Assembly (NCBI GenBank): GCA_002394635.1
Contig: DGUK01000076.1
Span: 1-25,347, forward strand
Direction: 5' to 3'
Length of the DNA: 25,347 nt
DNA from: Faecalitalea sp. UBA4312
GTDB lineage: Bacteria; Bacillota_I; Bacilli_A; Erysipelotrichales; Erysipelotrichaceae
Part shown: piece by piece, positions 16,348-24,351 of the stretch
Layout: each line of letters begins with the position of its first letter
Position numbering within the stretch: position 1 is the first letter of the stretch
Notes under the pieces: model-generated
What the model was told of the DNA's origin: nothing
Database searches by the model: none
Seen by the model: the letters and a program-made list of their open reading frames with translations, nothing else
Program-made: the position numbers and the translations under genes

Positions 16348-17196
16348 ATGAATGACAATACTTACTATAAACATATATCTGCTAAACATAATTTGCTGGA
16401 CCTAAAATTGAAAGAGGTCTGGAAATATAGGGATTTGATCCTTTTGTTTGCCAGAAAAACGCTTGTTGTATCCTATAAGCAAACGATTTTGGGGCCTTTG
16501 TGGTTATTCATAACGCCCTTTGTAACGAGTCTGATGTATATGCTTGTTTTTGGTCGCATTGCCAAACTTAGTACAGAGGGGATTCCCCAGATCCTTTTTT
16601 ATCTTTTCAGTAACGCGGCCTGGACATTTTTTTCCACATGTGTGACCAATACATCAGATACTTTCGCATCGAATGTCGCTATATTCGGAAAAGTCTATTT
16701 TCCAAGGCTGGTTATCCCGCTTTCTAATGTGTTGACATCTCTGGTTCAGTTTACGGTGCAGTTTGTACTGGGGACAGCCATCATGTTTTATTATGTTATG
16801 CAGTCAGAGATAGATTTACAACCGCTTCGATGGGTGCTGATCCCGATTGTGCTCCTGCATTTGAGTATAGTTAGCCTGGGATTTGGTATCATTGCTTCCA
16901 GCCTGACAACAAAGTATAGAGATTTACGTATGCTGATCCAATTCATCATTCGTTTATGGATGTATGCGTCTCCGGTTGTTTATCCTTTATCTCAGTTCAC
17001 ACAAGGGGTTTTACGCCGGATCCTTTTGTTGAATCCGGTGACTGTACCGATGGAGATGCTGCGCTATGCTTTATGGGGTACTCCGACTATACCGGCAGGA
17101 TGGATCCTGTATTCCTGGATTATATCCTTTCTATTATTCTTCTTCGGAATCATGTTGTTTAATTATGTGGAGCGGACTTTTGCGGATACAGTGTAG
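16348..17196 (+). CDS. ABC-2 type polysaccharide/teichoic acid exporter permease (Wzm/TagG-like)
   Basis: 282 residues with about six hydrophobic segments. The N-terminal cytoplasmic part carries RDLILLFARKTLVVSYKQTILGPLW, the amphipathic entry typical of ABC-2 glycan exporters. The LTTKYRDLRMLIQFIIRLWMYASPVVYP segment, with the conserved KYRDL coupling region, is diagnostic for Wzm/TagG permeases. Together with the next gene it forms the transporter that flips a completed lipid-linked polymer to the outer membrane face using ATP. It starts 3 bp after GT4 copy 3; a GAAAGGA lies about 14 bp upstream, so initiation is probably coupled. Confidence 0.9.
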   Translation: MNDNTYYKHISAKHNLLDLKLKEVWKYRDLILLFARKTLVVSYKQTILGPLWLFITPFVTSLMYMLVFGRIAKLSTEGIPQILFYLFSNAAWTFFSTCVTNTSDTFASNVAIFGKVYFPRLVIPLSNVLTSLVQFTVQFVLGTAIMFYYVMQSEIDLQPLRWVLIPIVLLHLSIVSLGFGIIASSLTTKYRDLRMLIQFIIRLWMYASPVVYPLSQFTQGVLRRILLLNPVTVPMEMLRYALWGTPTIPAGWILYSWIISFLLFFFGIMLFNYVERTFADTV

Positions 17197-17204
17197 GTGA
17201 TAGT

Positions 17205-18500
17205 ATGAACAATAACCAGAAAGAAGTGGCAATCCGGATCTCACATGTCAGCAAGGAGTACCGGTTAGGACAGCTTGGAGGGCGTACGCTGCAACATGAT
17301 CTACAAAGCTGGTGGGCCAAAAAGCATAATCGTCCGGATCCAAATGCTAAAATCGGTCAGGAACGGCTGAACGGCGAACAGTTTATGGCACTGGATGATA
17401 TCAATCTTACCATTTATAAAGGAGAAGCCATTGGTATTATCGGCCGTAACGGAGCCGGTAAAAGTACATTGCTGAAGATTTTATCTCAAATTACTGCGCC
17501 AACCAAAGGAGATGTGGAAATCTATGGACGCATTGCCTCCATGCTGGAGGTTGGAACAGGCTTTCATCCGGAAATGACAGGAAGAGAAAATGTTTACTTA
17601 AACGGATCGATTTTGGGAATGACACGAGAAGAAATCGATGCCAAAATGCAAAGTATTATTGAATTCAGTGAAATCGGGCCGTTTATTGATACACCGGTAA
17701 AACGGTATTCCAGCGGTATGTATGTTAAACTGGCATTTGCTGTTTCGGCTCATTTGGACAGTGAGATCCTGATCATGGATGAAGTACTAGCTGTCGGGGA
17801 TGTACTTTTTCGAAAAAAAAGTCTTAGTAAAATGCAGGACCAGTCAGATTCCGGGAAAACAATTTTGTATGTGAGCCACAATATGGCTACGATCCGTCAA
17901 TTGTGTGACCGTTGTGCCGTTTTACATGAAGGGAAGCTGATTTATGTCGGCGATACGGAAAAAGCAATCCAACTGTACCTGGATACTATTCTTGTTTCAG
18001 ACGTAAGACGAGATTTATCGGTTATGAAACGATCCGCTCGTCTGACCAATCAGAAAATGAAACTGCTCATGGCGGAATATCCCCATAAAAAGAATATTCA
18101 ATTTGCTAATCATGAGCCAGTCCGTATGCATATGCAGTGGGAGAATCTTCAGGATTACAACGATCTGTGTTTGCGCATTGAAATCTATACACTGGATGAT
18201 GCTTTGCTTGCCAGCTATCCGCTTTACAATATTCGTTCAGGACGTAAAGGAAATCAGGAAGATTTCTATGTCCAGCTGGATATTTCCAACTTTGTCCAGG
18301 GAACATATAAGATGAAATTTACGTTCTTTTTTCAAGATGCTAATGAAACAATTCATGATACAGATCGCGTGATTGGTCTGTTCTTTGAAAAGTTAAGTGG
18401 ACCAAATGATCCAGAATGGGATTCCAGTCGCTGGGGATATATAAAACTATCAAAAGCAGTAATCGTATCTGCAAAAGAGGCAAAAACATGGAAGTCATAG
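17205..18500 (+). CDS. ABC transporter ATPase with C-terminal substrate domain (Wzt/TagH-like)
   Basis: 431 residues. ATPase domain at about 1-260: Walker A GRNGAGKST at 80-88, signature YSSGMYVKL at 168-176, Walker B ILIMDEVLAVGD at 188-199 with catalytic E193, and switch H225. The insertion between the first strands (QSWWAKKHNRPDP) is typical of the Wzt/TagH group. Residues about 290-420 form an extra beta-rich domain comparable in place and size to the Wzt C-terminal domain, which binds the modified non-reducing end of the polymer and licenses export. TagH instead carries a different extension, so a capped-polymer mechanism is plausible here. The ribosome binding site AGGTGA overlaps the stop codon of the permease. 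Confidence 0.9.
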   Translation: MNNNQKEVAIRISHVSKEYRLGQLGGRTLQHDLQSWWAKKHNRPDPNAKIGQERLNGEQFMALDDINLTIYKGEAIGIIGRNGAGKSTLLKILSQITAPTKGDVEIYGRIASMLEVGTGFHPEMTGRENVYLNGSILGMTREEIDAKMQSIIEFSEIGPFIDTPVKRYSSGMYVKLAFAVSAHLDSEILIMDEVLAVGDVLFRKKSLSKMQDQSDSGKTILYVSHNMATIRQLCDRCAVLHEGKLIYVGDTEKAIQLYLDTILVSDVRRDLSVMKRSARLTNQKMKLLMAEYPHKKNIQFANHEPVRMHMQWENLQDYNDLCLRIEIYTLDDALLASYPLYNIRSGRKGNQEDFYVQLDISNFVQGTYKMKFTFFFQDANETIHDTDRVIGLFFEKLSGPNDPEWDSSRWGYIKLSKAVIVSAKEAKTWKS

Positions 18501-19404
18501 ATATTTATATATTATACGGGTGCCATCATTACCCACAGATCGTCACGGGATTTCTGGAATCTGGAACGCAACTATTCGGTTCGTATACATGACATGCGAA
18601 AACAATATGCCTCCAGCCCTATCTGTAACGTTCCGGTGGTGAAAGTTCACTTTAAGGATATAAGATTGTTCTATGACAGCGAAGACAGTTACTGGACATA
18701 TCCGGAAACGTGTAAATTGCTAGATCAGTGTGATTATTATTTTAAAAAAAGTTTTCTACCAAAGAGAATGAAACGCATTTTCAGCCTGTATAGGCTGCTA
18801 AAATGTATCCTCATCGATCAGATATAAAGGGTTAGGCTGCTATATCAAAGGTCGCATTGAATCTTCATAATTGCGGGTCCAGCGGTGGTCCATTCCAAAC
18901 CAGAGGTGCATTTCAGTGCACACTTTGCTCACTTATGGTATGAGACAAATGTACAAAAAGATGAGGATCCATATAATCCGAAGCTTAAAAGATGCGTTTG
19001 GGACGCTTTTGTCGGCGGGCCGGAAGATAATTCTGCATCCCGGCAGCTGGCGCCAGATTTGATTCTTCCTAAGAAGATGACAGAACGAAAAGCCTATTTG
19101 CGGAATATGCATACGTGTGATATCTATATTTCCACTACCGAGTATAGGTGCAAAACTGGATGAATACGTAACCACTTACAAGGCAATCGTGACGGAACCT
19201 CTTTTTTACGAGGCTCCTTATTTTACAGAGAGGATCTACTATCTTCCTTTTAGGAATATAGAGCAATGTATAGAAATCGGGGATGATATGATGAGCGATG
19301 AAAGCAGACGAAGAAACATTCGAAAAAACAATCATCAATACTATATGAAGTATTTACGTCTGGATCGGTTGGGCAAAGGGACATTACAGATATTGGAACA
19401 ATAA
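18488..19404 (+). pseudogene. Frameshifted glycosyltransferase pseudogene
   Basis: The ATG at 18488 overlaps the stop of the ATPase gene by 13 bp and begins MEVIDIYILYGCHHYPQIV. Around 18535-18545 the coding signal moves to another frame (SRDFWNLERNYSVRIHDMRK) and runs to a stop at 18825-18827. Coding resumes near 18880 (KPEVHFSAHFAHLW, then PEDNSASRQLAPDLILP, CDIYISTTEY), then shifts again near 19140 to IGAKLDEYV, KAIVTEPLFYE and YLPFRN, ending at the stop 19402-19404. The last part is the donor-site half of a GT-B type glycosyltransferase. At least three lesions mean no full product; sequencing error could explain one but hardly all. Last member of the export operon. Confidence 0.8.
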
Positions 19405-19435
19405 AGGGAATCTATTAAGATTCCCTGATTTTTTT
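19405..19435 (+). terminator. Intrinsic terminator
   Basis: 8-bp stem AGGGAATC / GATTCCCT (19405-19412 with 19419-19426), 6-nt loop TATTAA, then GA and seven T (19429-19435). It closes the plus-strand operon and overlaps the 3' end of the convergent glycosyltransferase, whose stop lies in the loop. Confidence 0.83.
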
Positions 19436-20257
19436 ATAGACTTGTAATGAATGATACTTATGCCGAACCTTTAATTTTGTACGTCGATACTCTGTTTTAT
19501 AGACGTATGTAGTGGAAACATCTTCCATGTGCACCACTTTCAGACTAGGGTCATAACATATTTTCAAACCCTGTCGATCACATTCCAGTGCCAGGATTTC
19601 TTCTTCCATGTACAAGAAGGTATCTGGATGGAACAAATATTCTCTGTTTTCTAAAAAGTGTCTTGAAAAAATATAACAGGCGCCGTGAAGGACAACGTGT
19701 TCTCTTTTGGTCTTCCAAAGTGTATGCGGTTTTTTTTCTTTGCCAAGTGTCTGTATTTTACTACGGATGTAATACGAAAGAAAATGCTTATTGGCTTTAC
19801 GATATTGTTCAATCTGACCATCGATCGTCTTCAGATCCGGCAGGTCCGTTTTGGTGGGACTTTGGTGCTCGTTGATCCTTGGGGAAAAGATATCCGGTCC
19901 GAGTACATCAAAAGCCGTTTGATGATGGATCTCTTCAATCCTCTCTAGAAAATCCGCCTGTTGTATATAAACATCATTATTCATCACGATCAGATATTCT
20001 GTGTCTCTGCGAAGAAAATAATCCCTGCCTAAATTGTTCCCTTTCGCAAATCCCAAATTTGAACCGGTATGTAAAAGATGGACTCCCGGGACATTTTGAA
20101 ATTGCTGTTTGAGCTTATGTCCGCTTTGATTTGTCGAACCATTATCTATTATTAATATGTCCGTTGTGTTACCGAATGTTTTTAACAGGCATTGCACACA
20201 TTCTGCAGTCATATCATAATCCATATAATGAAGGATCAAAAAACCATACTGGCTCAT
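19415..20257 (-). CDS. Family 2 glycosyltransferase (rhamnosyltransferase-like)
   Basis: 280 residues. MSQYGFLILHYMDYDMT opens the GT-A fold. IIDNGSTNQSG (36-46), GSNLGFAKGNN (65-75) and LIVMNNDVYI (89-98) are motifs of the GT2 subgroup that includes rhamnosyltransferases, in which NND replaces the DXD. A hydrophobic LHGACYIFSRHFL and the FLYMEEEILALECDRQG acceptor motif follow. I chose the ATG at 20257: its A shares a base with the TAA of the upstream gene, GGAGG lies about 8 bp before it, and the family N-terminus starts here. The frame is open further upstream only because it overlaps that gene. No rhamnose synthesis genes are in the window. Confidence 0.85.
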   Translation of the reverse strand: MSQYGFLILHYMDYDMTAECVQCLLKTFGNTTDILIIDNGSTNQSGHKLKQQFQNVPGVHLLHTGSNLGFAKGNNLGRDYFLRRDTEYLIVMNNDVYIQQADFLERIEEIHHQTAFDVLGPDIFSPRINEHQSPTKTDLPDLKTIDGQIEQYRKANKHFLSYYIRSKIQTLGKEKKPHTLWKTKREHVVLHGACYIFSRHFLENREYLFHPDTFLYMEEEILALECDRQGLKICYDPSLKVVHMEDVSTTYVYKTEYRRTKLKVRHKYHSLQVYKKIRES

Positions 20258-21489
20258 TAGAGGCCCTCCACTTCTAATATATAGATGCGGTCGGTCTTTC
20301 TGCGCTTCAATGTATGATCTTCTACATAGGTGCATTTCTGTACAAACAGATGAAGAACATGGCAATCAGACCACAGTTGACTATCATATAAAGGTTCATA
20401 TTGCCCCATATTTATGGAATACAGATTGGTTATCTGTGTCTGGATCCCCTCTATGCGGGCCAGGGAAATCCAGTTATTACGTTCTTGATCACGAAGGAGA
20501 AGATATATGTATTGATCGTCCGCAAGAATCTGCGGGCGTGCACATGGTAGTTTCTTGGTGCCTCGACCAGACAGAGAAAAGTCGCTGTGACGTAAGTGCA
20601 GATTCCGATGATGCCAGAAACCGTTTTCCAAGAAATGAAGGTGGTATTGCACGGTTTTATTTTGCCGGTAGATGGAAATGATATAAGGATGGTCCTTGGT
20701 ATTCACTGTCATGGAGGTCTGATTGATCAGCATAGAGTTTTCCGGGATAGGACATATTGTGATTCCCTCGGATGATTTAGTTATCGGCAAAGGAAGGATC
20801 TTCTGCTTATCATTCATAAACTGCCGGCAGGAAGCATCGCATGAGACGATATAACACAGATCAAAATTGGTCTGCACATCCGAGGTTCTCCGCCAGCACC
20901 ACGAGATATGCAAACGATCCTTATGATCAACACAAGCCTGCCAGTACGGAGAGCATTGATTCTCTCCGTCTATCACGTTATCGTGTAGCCGTATCCATCG
21001 TTGATTTTCAGTATCGTATTGATTTAATACTACATTACCGCTGCCGGCGCTGCCATTACGATAAAGGAATAGTAAGTTTCCGGATTTCTGGCGATAGAAT
21101 TCCGGATATGTTGCTTGATCCTCCAATGAACCAATCATCGATTTTTTGCTCAGGTTCAGATTTTCATCCATCTGATAATAACGCAGTTGTTTATTATGGA
21201 CCGGGACACAAATATGAAGGGTCTTGTTCCCATCGACTATAATGGATAAACCGTTATGAGCATCATTCATATTGTTGAAAATATGCGTATGGATGATATC
21301 CCATCGTACAGATGGTAGATGCCGTCTAGCTATGATGACCTCCCCTATTTTATTGTAAAAAGCACAAAACTGGATCACCGTGTTTTTTTCTATGTAAGAG
21401 GTGATGGCTTGTTTGCGAAAAGACGAAACGTTAATGGCGTTCGATGATAAACCTTTTCGCACGGGAACTCTGGTATTCTTTGACTTCAT
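20257..21489 (-). CDS. BNR-repeat-like (BNR_4) protein of unknown function
   Basis: 410 residues with no signal peptide or membrane segment. The body reads as repeated beta-strand blades: DAHNGLSIIVDGNKTLHICV (near 95-115), ATYPEFYRQKSGNLLFLYRNG, SPYWQACVDHKDRLHISWCWR, NTKDHPYIISIYR and ARPQILADDQYIYLLLRD. This order and the P-E-F/NLLF/YRNG cluster resemble the BNR_4 family, beta-propeller proteins found near or within uronic-acid polysaccharide lyases. A cytoplasmic member beside a glycosyltransferase is unusual. Possible roles are a glycan-binding accessory or a handling enzyme; no catalytic residues can be named. The ATG at 21489 lacks a Shine-Dalgarno site and lies 6 bp after a plausible -10, so the mRNA may be leaderless. 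The glycosyltransferase gene is coupled by a TAATG overlap. Confidence 0.68.
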   Translation of the reverse strand: MKSKNTRVPVRKGLSSNAINVSSFRKQAITSYIEKNTVIQFCAFYNKIGEVIIARRHLPSVRWDIIHTHIFNNMNDAHNGLSIIVDGNKTLHICVPVHNKQLRYYQMDENLNLSKKSMIGSLEDQATYPEFYRQKSGNLLFLYRNGSAGSGNVVLNQYDTENQRWIRLHDNVIDGENQCSPYWQACVDHKDRLHISWCWRRTSDVQTNFDLCYIVSCDASCRQFMNDKQKILPLPITKSSEGITICPIPENSMLINQTSMTVNTKDHPYIISIYRQNKTVQYHLHFLENGFWHHRNLHLRHSDFSLSGRGTKKLPCARPQILADDQYIYLLLRDQERNNWISLARIEGIQTQITNLYSINMGQYEPLYDSQLWSDCHVLHLFVQKCTYVEDHTLKRRKTDRIYILEVEGL

Positions 21490-21495
21490 ACTTGC

Positions 21496-21524
21496 AGTAT
21501 ATTATCCATTCAAAAGTCATTCAA
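21496..21524 (-). promoter_or_regulatory. Promoter placing the start site at the ATG of the BNR-like gene
   Basis: On the minus strand, TTGAAT (-35, 21519-21524) and TATACT (-10, 21496-21501) are 17 bp apart. A start seven bases downstream falls on 21489, the A of the ATG, which predicts a leaderless transcript for the BNR-like and glycosyltransferase pair. Confidence 0.55.
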
Positions 21525-21572
21525 GAAAAATAAATGAAAATATGTATATATAATATAAGATAAGTAACAAAA

Positions 21573-21581
21573 TGTTATAAT
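21573..21581 (+). promoter_or_regulatory. Extended -10 promoter for the UDP-glucose dehydrogenase gene
   Basis: TGT followed by a perfect TATAAT (21576-21581). No good -35 is present. The transcript would start near 21588 with a leader of about 38 nt containing AGGAGG. Divergent from the minus-strand promoter at 21496-21524. Confidence 0.55.
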
Positions 21582-21625
21582 ATGTATAAACTATATAAAT
21601 ACTTTAGTAATAGGAGGCGTATACT

Positions 21626-22798
21626 TTGCGGTTTTCAATCATTGGACTAGGTTATGTTGGTTTATCTTTAGCTGTTTTATTATCCGAGAGGTATCCAGTC
21701 ACAATATATGATACAAACAGCGAAAAAATGAACAAGGTCTTGAAGAAACAATCCCCAATACAGGACGTTTACATAGAAAAGTATCTGAAAGAAAAAAAAC
21801 TGCTTTTAAAAAAGGCAGATAGCCTGGAAGAAGCTGTGCATGATAAAGATTTTGTAATTTTGGCGTTGCCGACAGATTATGATGTTCAGACGCAAAGCTT
21901 TGATACGTCTGCTCTTGATGAAATATTCAAAACCAACTTAGACGGTACTTCTACAGTTGTTATCAAATCCACGATTCCTCCGGGGTACACACAGTCTTTG
22001 CGGGAAAAGGGATTTCGGGTATTGTTTTCTCCGGAGTTTCTCAGGGAAACGCATGCTTTGTATGATAATTTATTCCCAAGTCGTATTATTGTCGGTTGCG
22101 ATGACGAGCTAAAAGAACAGGCACAGATTTTTGCTGAAAGTGTGAGAGAATGTACTTGTAAAGAGAATGTACCTGTGGAAATTATGGGAACCGGGGAAGC
22201 CGAGTGTGTGAAACTGTTTTCTAATACTTATTTAGCCCTACGAGTAGCTTTTTTTAATGAGCTGGATACATATGCTGATTTGAAAGGATTGGACACCGGC
22301 AGTATTATCCGAGGGGTCTGCCTCGATCCACGGATTGGAAACTTTTACAACAATCCGAGTTTTGGTTATGGGGGCTATTGTTTGCCCAAGGATACGAAAC
22401 AGATGCTGGCTAATTATAGAGATGTGCCCAATGACATCATTCAGGCGGTGGTATCCAGCAACCAGACACGAAAGGACTTTATTGCTAAACGGGTTTATTC
22501 AAAGATCCAAGCCAATCAAACTGTAGGCATTTATCGATTAACGATGAAGAAAGGCTCTGATAATTTCCGAAGCAGCAGTATTCTGGGAATAATCCAACGG
22601 TTGCAGAAAGAGAAGGTGTCTATATTGATCTATGAACCTCTTATAACAGAAGGAAGAACAGAATATGGGATGATCACCCACAATTGGAACACGTTTACAA
22701 GGGAAGCGGACATTGTGCTGGCAAACCGCTATGACGAACAACTGGAGAGAATAAAAGAAAAAGTATATACAAGAGATATTTTTCAAAGAGATGAATAA
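21626..22798 (+). CDS. ugd: UDP-glucose 6-dehydrogenase
   Basis: 390 residues, the short UDP-glucose/GDP-mannose dehydrogenase type. NAD-binding GLGYVG at 7-12; STIPPGYT at 115-122; SPEFLRET at 135-142; ECVKLFSN with K196 and N200; and the catalytic cysteine C252 in GGYCLPKDT at 249-257. It oxidises UDP-glucose twice to UDP-glucuronate. The active-site set and SPEFLRE loop fit UDP-glucose as substrate, though UDP-N-acetylhexosamine relatives share the fold. The start is TTG at 21626, 8 bp after a perfect AGGAGG (21612-21617). It is transcribed alone, between its own promoter and terminator. UDP-glucuronate would feed the epimerase at 10999 and glycosyltransferases of the region. Confidence 0.9.
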   Translation: MRFSIIGLGYVGLSLAVLLSERYPVTIYDTNSEKMNKVLKKQSPIQDVYIEKYLKEKKLLLKKADSLEEAVHDKDFVILALPTDYDVQTQSFDTSALDEIFKTNLDGTSTVVIKSTIPPGYTQSLREKGFRVLFSPEFLRETHALYDNLFPSRIIVGCDDELKEQAQIFAESVRECTCKENVPVEIMGTGEAECVKLFSNTYLALRVAFFNELDTYADLKGLDTGSIIRGVCLDPRIGNFYNNPSFGYGGYCLPKDTKQMLANYRDVPNDIIQAVVSSNQTRKDFIAKRVYSKIQANQTVGIYRLTMKKGSDNFRSSSILGIIQRLQKEKVSILIYEPLITEGRTEYGMITHNWNTFTREADIVLANRYDEQLERIKEKVYTRDIFQRDE

Positions 22799-22800
22799 GA

Positions 22801-22843
22801 AGGAATGGAATTCCAGATAAATTGGAGTTTCATTCCTTTTTTT
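22801..22843 (+). terminator. Intrinsic terminator after ugd
   Basis: A long hairpin, AGGAATGGAATTCCA paired with TGGAGTTTCATTCCT (22801-22815 with 22823-22837, two G-T wobbles), 7-nt loop, then a T-tract from 22838. It insulates the division cluster from ugd. Confidence 0.85.
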
Positions 22844-22894
22844 GTGGTTTTCAAAAAAAAATAAAAAAATATAGCAAAAAACGCATCCATGATG

Positions 22895-22900
22895 TATGAT
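22895..22900 (+). promoter_or_regulatory. Probable -10 element of the mraZ promoter
   Basis: TATGAT at 22895-22900. The -35 candidate 17 bp upstream (TAGCAA) is poor. The start would fall near 22907, inside the first repeat of the putative MraZ operator. Confidence 0.45.
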
Positions 22901-22901
22901 A

Positions 22902-22936
22902 GTGGTACAAAGTAGCAGATTGTGTCACAAAGTGGG
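22902..22936 (+). promoter_or_regulatory. Putative MraZ operator: four GTGxx boxes at 10-bp period
   Basis: GTGGT (22902), GTAGC (22912), GTGTC (22922) and GTGGG (22932) are each separated by 5 nt; two spacers are identical (ACAAA) and the second and fourth boxes read AAAGT. MraZ proteins are known to bind short direct repeats of this kind upstream of their own gene. The array covers the predicted transcription start and runs up to the ribosome binding site. Confidence 0.7.
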
Positions 22937-22947
22937 GGGTGAGGCAC

Positions 22948-23379
22948 ATGTTCATGGGTGAATACGGACATAACATCGATCGTAAGGGGCGATTGATCAT
23001 GCCTGCAAAATTTCGAGAAGAACTTGGTGAACATGTGGTCGTTACTCGTGGACTGGATGGATGTTTGTATGTCTATACATCGGAACAATGGATGGAAGTT
23101 TACAAGCGTTTATCCGCTTTGCCAACTACCAATAAGAATGCGCGTTGGTACCAGCGTATGGTCTTATCCAAGGCATCAGAATGTGAAATGGACAGCCAGG
23201 GACGTATTTTGATTCCGTCGTCGCTTACGTCTTTAGCGGGTTTACAAAAAGAATGTTTGATCATCGGTATGGCAAATCATCTGGAAATCTGGGCCAAGGA
23301 TCGTTGGGAGTCTTTGGAAGAGCAGCAGAGCGATTTGTTTGAAGATATGGCCGAAGAATTGTCAGACATTATGGGGTAA
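22948..23379 (+). CDS. mraZ: Transcriptional regulator MraZ
   Basis: 143 residues, the usual size, made of two AbrB-like halves. The canonical N-terminus is MFMGEYGHNIDRKGRLIMPAKF, and the second-half motif is SECEMDSQGRILIPSSL. The DXKGR/DXXGR pairs form the DNA-binding loops of the ring-shaped oligomer. MraZ represses or tunes the division and cell-wall cluster that it heads. I start at the ATG at 22948, where the family N-terminus begins and GGGGGTGA lies 5 bp upstream; an in-frame GTG at 22939 lies within that ribosome binding site. rsmH follows after 3 bp. Confidence 0.95.
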   Translation: MFMGEYGHNIDRKGRLIMPAKFREELGEHVVVTRGLDGCLYVYTSEQWMEVYKRLSALPTTNKNARWYQRMVLSKASECEMDSQGRILIPSSLTSLAGLQKECLIIGMANHLEIWAKDRWESLEEQQSDLFEDMAEELSDIMG

Positions 23380-23382
23380 TGT

Positions 23383-24351
23383 ATGGAACATGTGAGTGTT
23401 TTGCTCAATGAGTCTATTGATATGCTCAACATTAAAGACGATGGAATATATGTGGACTGCACACTGGGCAGAGGGGGCCATAGCAGTGAAATCTTAAAGC
23501 GTTGTACAAAAGGACACTTGTATGCGCTGGATTGTGACAAAGAGGCCATTGAGAAGAGTATTCCGCGATTGCAGAAAATAGGGGAAAATTTTACCTGCAT
23601 ACACACGCCGTTTTGCAGATTGGGCGATGTGTTGGATGAGCAGGGAGTTGCAGGTGTGGATGGAATTCTAATGGATCTTGGCGTATCAAGTCCACAATTT
23701 GATGAAAGTCAGCGTGGATTTAGTTATCGGATGGATGCGCGTCTGGATATGCGTATGGATCTGTCTCAACCCTTTGATGCGTGGCAGCTGGTCAATACGT
23801 ACTCGCAGCAGGAACTGATGCGGGTGTTGAAACAATACGGACAGGAGCCTTATGCGTACAAGATTGCTGTAGGTATTGTTACCAGACGAAACGAGAAACC
23901 AATCGATACGACATTTGAGCTGGTGGACATCATCAAAGATGTATTACCACAGAAAGTTTTAAATAAGAAAGGACATCCGGCAAAACGAACTTTTCAGGCG
24001 ATTCGCATAGAAGTCAACCAGGAATTAAATCAACTTCAACAGGCTTTGGAAATCGGTTTGGGGAGACTGAATCCAAAAGGCCGCTTTTGCGTCATTACTT
24101 TCCACTCGCTTGAAGACAAGATCGTCAAGGATGCATTTCGTAAGGTATCGGTACCAAAAAAGGTAAATAAACGTTTACCTGTCATAGGGGAAGAAAGAGT
24201 AGATTATCAATTAATCAATAAGAAACCGGTACTGGCTTCCACGGAAGAACTAGGTTTGAACCGTCGGTCGCACAGTGCCAAATTGAGAGGGATAGAAAGG
24301 CGAGGAGAGGATTATGAAGAAGAATCCAAAGGTCAGAACAAAAAAACATAA
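23383..24351 (+). CDS. rsmH: 16S rRNA (cytosine-1402-N4)-methyltransferase RsmH (MraW)
   Basis: 322 residues, typical length. EHVSVLLNESIDML opens the protein, the SAM-binding loop is YVDCTLGRGGHSSEIL at 23-38, and GILMDLGVSSPQFDE and RGFSYRMDARLDMRM form the RsmH-specific core. KGRFCVITFHSLEDKIVK and RRSHSAKLRGIER near the end are equally characteristic. It methylates N4 of C1402 in the ribosomal P site. It follows mraZ after 3 bp in the classic order. The 3' end overlaps the FtsL-like gene by 38 bp, implying coupling. Its last 15 residues are charged and probably shaped by that overlap. Confidence 0.96.
   Translation: MEHVSVLLNESIDMLNIKDDGIYVDCTLGRGGHSSEILKRCTKGHLYALDCDKEAIEKSIPRLQKIGENFTCIHTPFCRLGDVLDEQGVAGVDGILMDLGVSSPQFDESQRGFSYRMDARLDMRMDLSQPFDAWQLVNTYSQQELMRVLKQYGQEPYAYKIAVGIVTRRNEKPIDTTFELVDIIKDVLPQKVLNKKGHPAKRTFQAIRIEVNQELNQLQQALEIGLGRLNPKGRFCVITFHSLEDKIVKDAFRKVSVPKKVNKRLPVIGEERVDYQLINKKPVLASTEELGLNRRSHSAKLRGIERRGEDYEEESKGQNKKT

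Noticed and set aside
20310..21242. Long plus-strand frames opposite the BNR-like gene
   Set aside because: Composition is cysteine-, arginine- and histidine-rich as in antisense shadows; the minus-strand frame is longer, continuous and has domain-like structure.
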